Assembly (NCBI GenBank): GCA_003224195.1
Contig: QHYP01000118.1
Location: 1 to 23,526 of the forward strand
Direction: 5' to 3'
DNA from: Acidobacteriota bacterium
Lineage (GTDB): Bacteria > Acidobacteriota > Terriglobia > Acidiferrales > UBA7541
DNA length: 23,526 nucleotides
Shown: positions 22,492 through 23,526 of the stretch, one piece after another
How positions within the stretch are numbered: position 1 is the stretch's first letter
Layout of the letters: the number at the start of each line of letters is the position of its first letter
Notes under the pieces: generated by a model
Told to the model about the DNA's origin: nothing
What the model saw: the letters and a program-made list of their open reading frames with translations, nothing else
Database searches by the model: none
Position numbers and translations under genes: made by a program

Positions 22492-23526
22492 GTGATCCAG
22501 CTCTTTTATCTTCTGGCGGCGTTGCAGATCCTGTTCGGCCTCTACCTCATCTACGAGGGGATTCGATGGATTGGTTATGCCCGGCGGCGATTGCTTCGGC
22601 ATTCCGGCTTCTACGCGCCACGAGTGGCCGTGCTCTGCCCCTGCAAGGGAACTGAGCCGGGGCTCGAAGCCAATCTGACCGCTCTGTGCGAATTCGACTA
22701 CAGCAACTTCAATTACGAGATCTTCTTCATTCTGGCATCGCAGGACGACGCGGCCTATTCCGCGCTGCGGCGCCTTGCCGAGCGCTCGAGGGCAAAAGCG
22801 CATATCGTCATCGCCGGACTCCCGGAAGGGTGCGGCGAAAAGGTGCACAATCTTCGCGGCGCGGTGCAGCAGTTGCCGGAGGAATTCGAGGCGCTCGTCT
22901 TCGCGGATTCCGACGGGCGTCCCGGCCGCCACTGGCTGCAGAAACTGGTCGCGCCGCTGGGCGATGGCAGGGTGGGCGCGGCCACGACAATGCGGTGGTT
23001 CCTGCCGAATCGAGAGAATCTCGCCACAGCTTTTTTGGCCGCCTGGAATGCTCCGATCGTGACGCTGCTTGGCGAGAACCGCAGGAACTTCTGCTGGGGC
23101 GGCGGCACAGCGATCCGGCGCAGCGTGTTCGAGCAAGCGAACGTGCTTGAAGAGTGGCAGAATTCGGTGAGCGACGATTATTCCCTGACGCGCGCCCTCG
23201 AGCACATCGGCCGGCCGATCGTCTTCGTGCCGGAATGCCTGACGGTATCTTTGGCGGCGACCGGCTTTGCGGAGCTGATGGAATTTACGAATCGCCAGAT
23301 TGTCATCACTCGCGTCTATGCGCCGTGGTTGTGGTATCGGGCGGCGGCCACTCACGGACTCTATTGCCTGACGCTGGCGCTGGGCGTTTACGCAACTCTG
23401 GAGACGGTGTTGGCGTCCAGGCCGGCCTTCCAGCTCCTCGCTCTGACCTTCCTCCCCGTGCTGCTTTCTGTCATTCGCGGCGCGCTGCGCTTGAGCGCAT
23501 TAACCGAGGTCTTGCCCGTATGGAAG
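22492..23526 (+). CDS. GT21-like membrane glycosyltransferase (5' part, runs off window)
   Basis: The frame runs from the GTG at 22492 to the window end without a stop, giving 345 residues so far. An N-terminal membrane segment (LLAALQILFGLYLIYEG) precedes a GT-A domain. The landmarks are those of ceramide glucosyltransferase-like enzymes (GT21, including HpnI of hopanoid synthesis): Asp85-Asp86 in ASQDDAAY, Asp139-Ser-Asp141 in FADSDGRP, GGGTAIRRSVF, Asp228-Asp229 in SDDYSLTRAL, and RQIVITR in place of (Q/R)xxRW. C-terminal membrane segments begin at about residue 285. It would transfer a sugar to a membrane lipid; the acceptor is unknown. A TATTCT hexamer (22477-22482) ends nine bases before the GTG, so a leaderless message is possible. 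The nearby ATG at 22487 is followed at once by a stop. Confidence 0.88.
   Translation, partial: MIQLFYLLAALQILFGLYLIYEGIRWIGYARRRLLRHSGFYAPRVAVLCPCKGTEPGLEANLTALCEFDYSNFNYEIFFILASQDDAAYSALRRLAERSRAKAHIVIAGLPEGCGEKVHNLRGAVQQLPEEFEALVFADSDGRPGRHWLQKLVAPLGDGRVGAATTMRWFLPNRENLATAFLAAWNAPIVTLLGENRRNFCWGGGTAIRRSVFEQANVLEEWQNSVSDDYSLTRALEHIGRPIVFVPECLTVSLAATGFAELMEFTNRQIVITRVYAPWLWYRAAATHGLYCLTLALGVYATLETVLASRPAFQLLALTFLPVLLSVIRGALRLSALTEVLPVWK

Overview
The window is GC-rich, densely coded bacterial chromosome carrying mostly housekeeping genes. No rRNA, tRNA, CRISPR array or prophage was seen. The gene content suggests an Acidobacteriota-like organism: dnaK-dnaJ-hspR controlled by an HspR-type operator, an unusually long ThyX-related protein, a MauE/DsbA pair, and short palindromic repeats of the GTAGGGGCGC type. 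This placement is inference from gene content; no marker gene was compared.

Layout. (1) 1-1690, minus strand: a DsbA-like thioredoxin-fold protein, a MauE-type membrane protein and the start of an FmdE-family gene, apparently one operon. (2) 1691-2069: divergent control region with a near-consensus sigma70 promoter for dnaK that overlaps an HspR (HAIR) operator. (3) 2070-5596: dnaK, dnaJ and hspR, a self-regulated chaperone operon without grpE. (4) 5728-9770, plus: DnaC/IstB-type ATPase, rpmE (bL31), a two-part ThyX-like protein, a small membrane protein and a secreted protein of unknown role. (5) 9767-9873: a ~100-bp MITE-like element between convergent genes. (6) 9870-11031, minus: a Rieske oxygenase split by a one-base frameshift in an A-run. 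(7) 11248-13930, plus: prfA, a membrane protein with eight glycine-rich decapeptide repeats, and prmC. PrmC methylates the release factor that prfA encodes, and it carries an in-frame repeat-derived insertion. (8) 13927-14652: a patch of lower GC with two small unknown genes, each with a strong ribosome binding site. (9) 14701-18620: dinB, a membrane SpoIIE/RsbU phosphatase and cca. (10) 18650-21282: lon with its own promoter, a palindrome at the predicted transcription start and a clear intrinsic terminator. (11) 21333-23526: an unknown gene, a YbjQ-family gene on the minus strand, and the 5' part of a GT21-like glycosyltransferase running off the window.

Common threads. DnaK/DnaJ, Lon, a disulfide-forming pair and HspR make this a protein-quality-control neighbourhood. 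PrfA/PrmC, bL31 and CCA-transferase serve translation. Several genes that begin transcription units have a -10-like hexamer 6-11 bases before the start codon and no Shine-Dalgarno sequence, which suggests leaderless mRNAs, whereas genes inside operons mostly have good Shine-Dalgarno sites.
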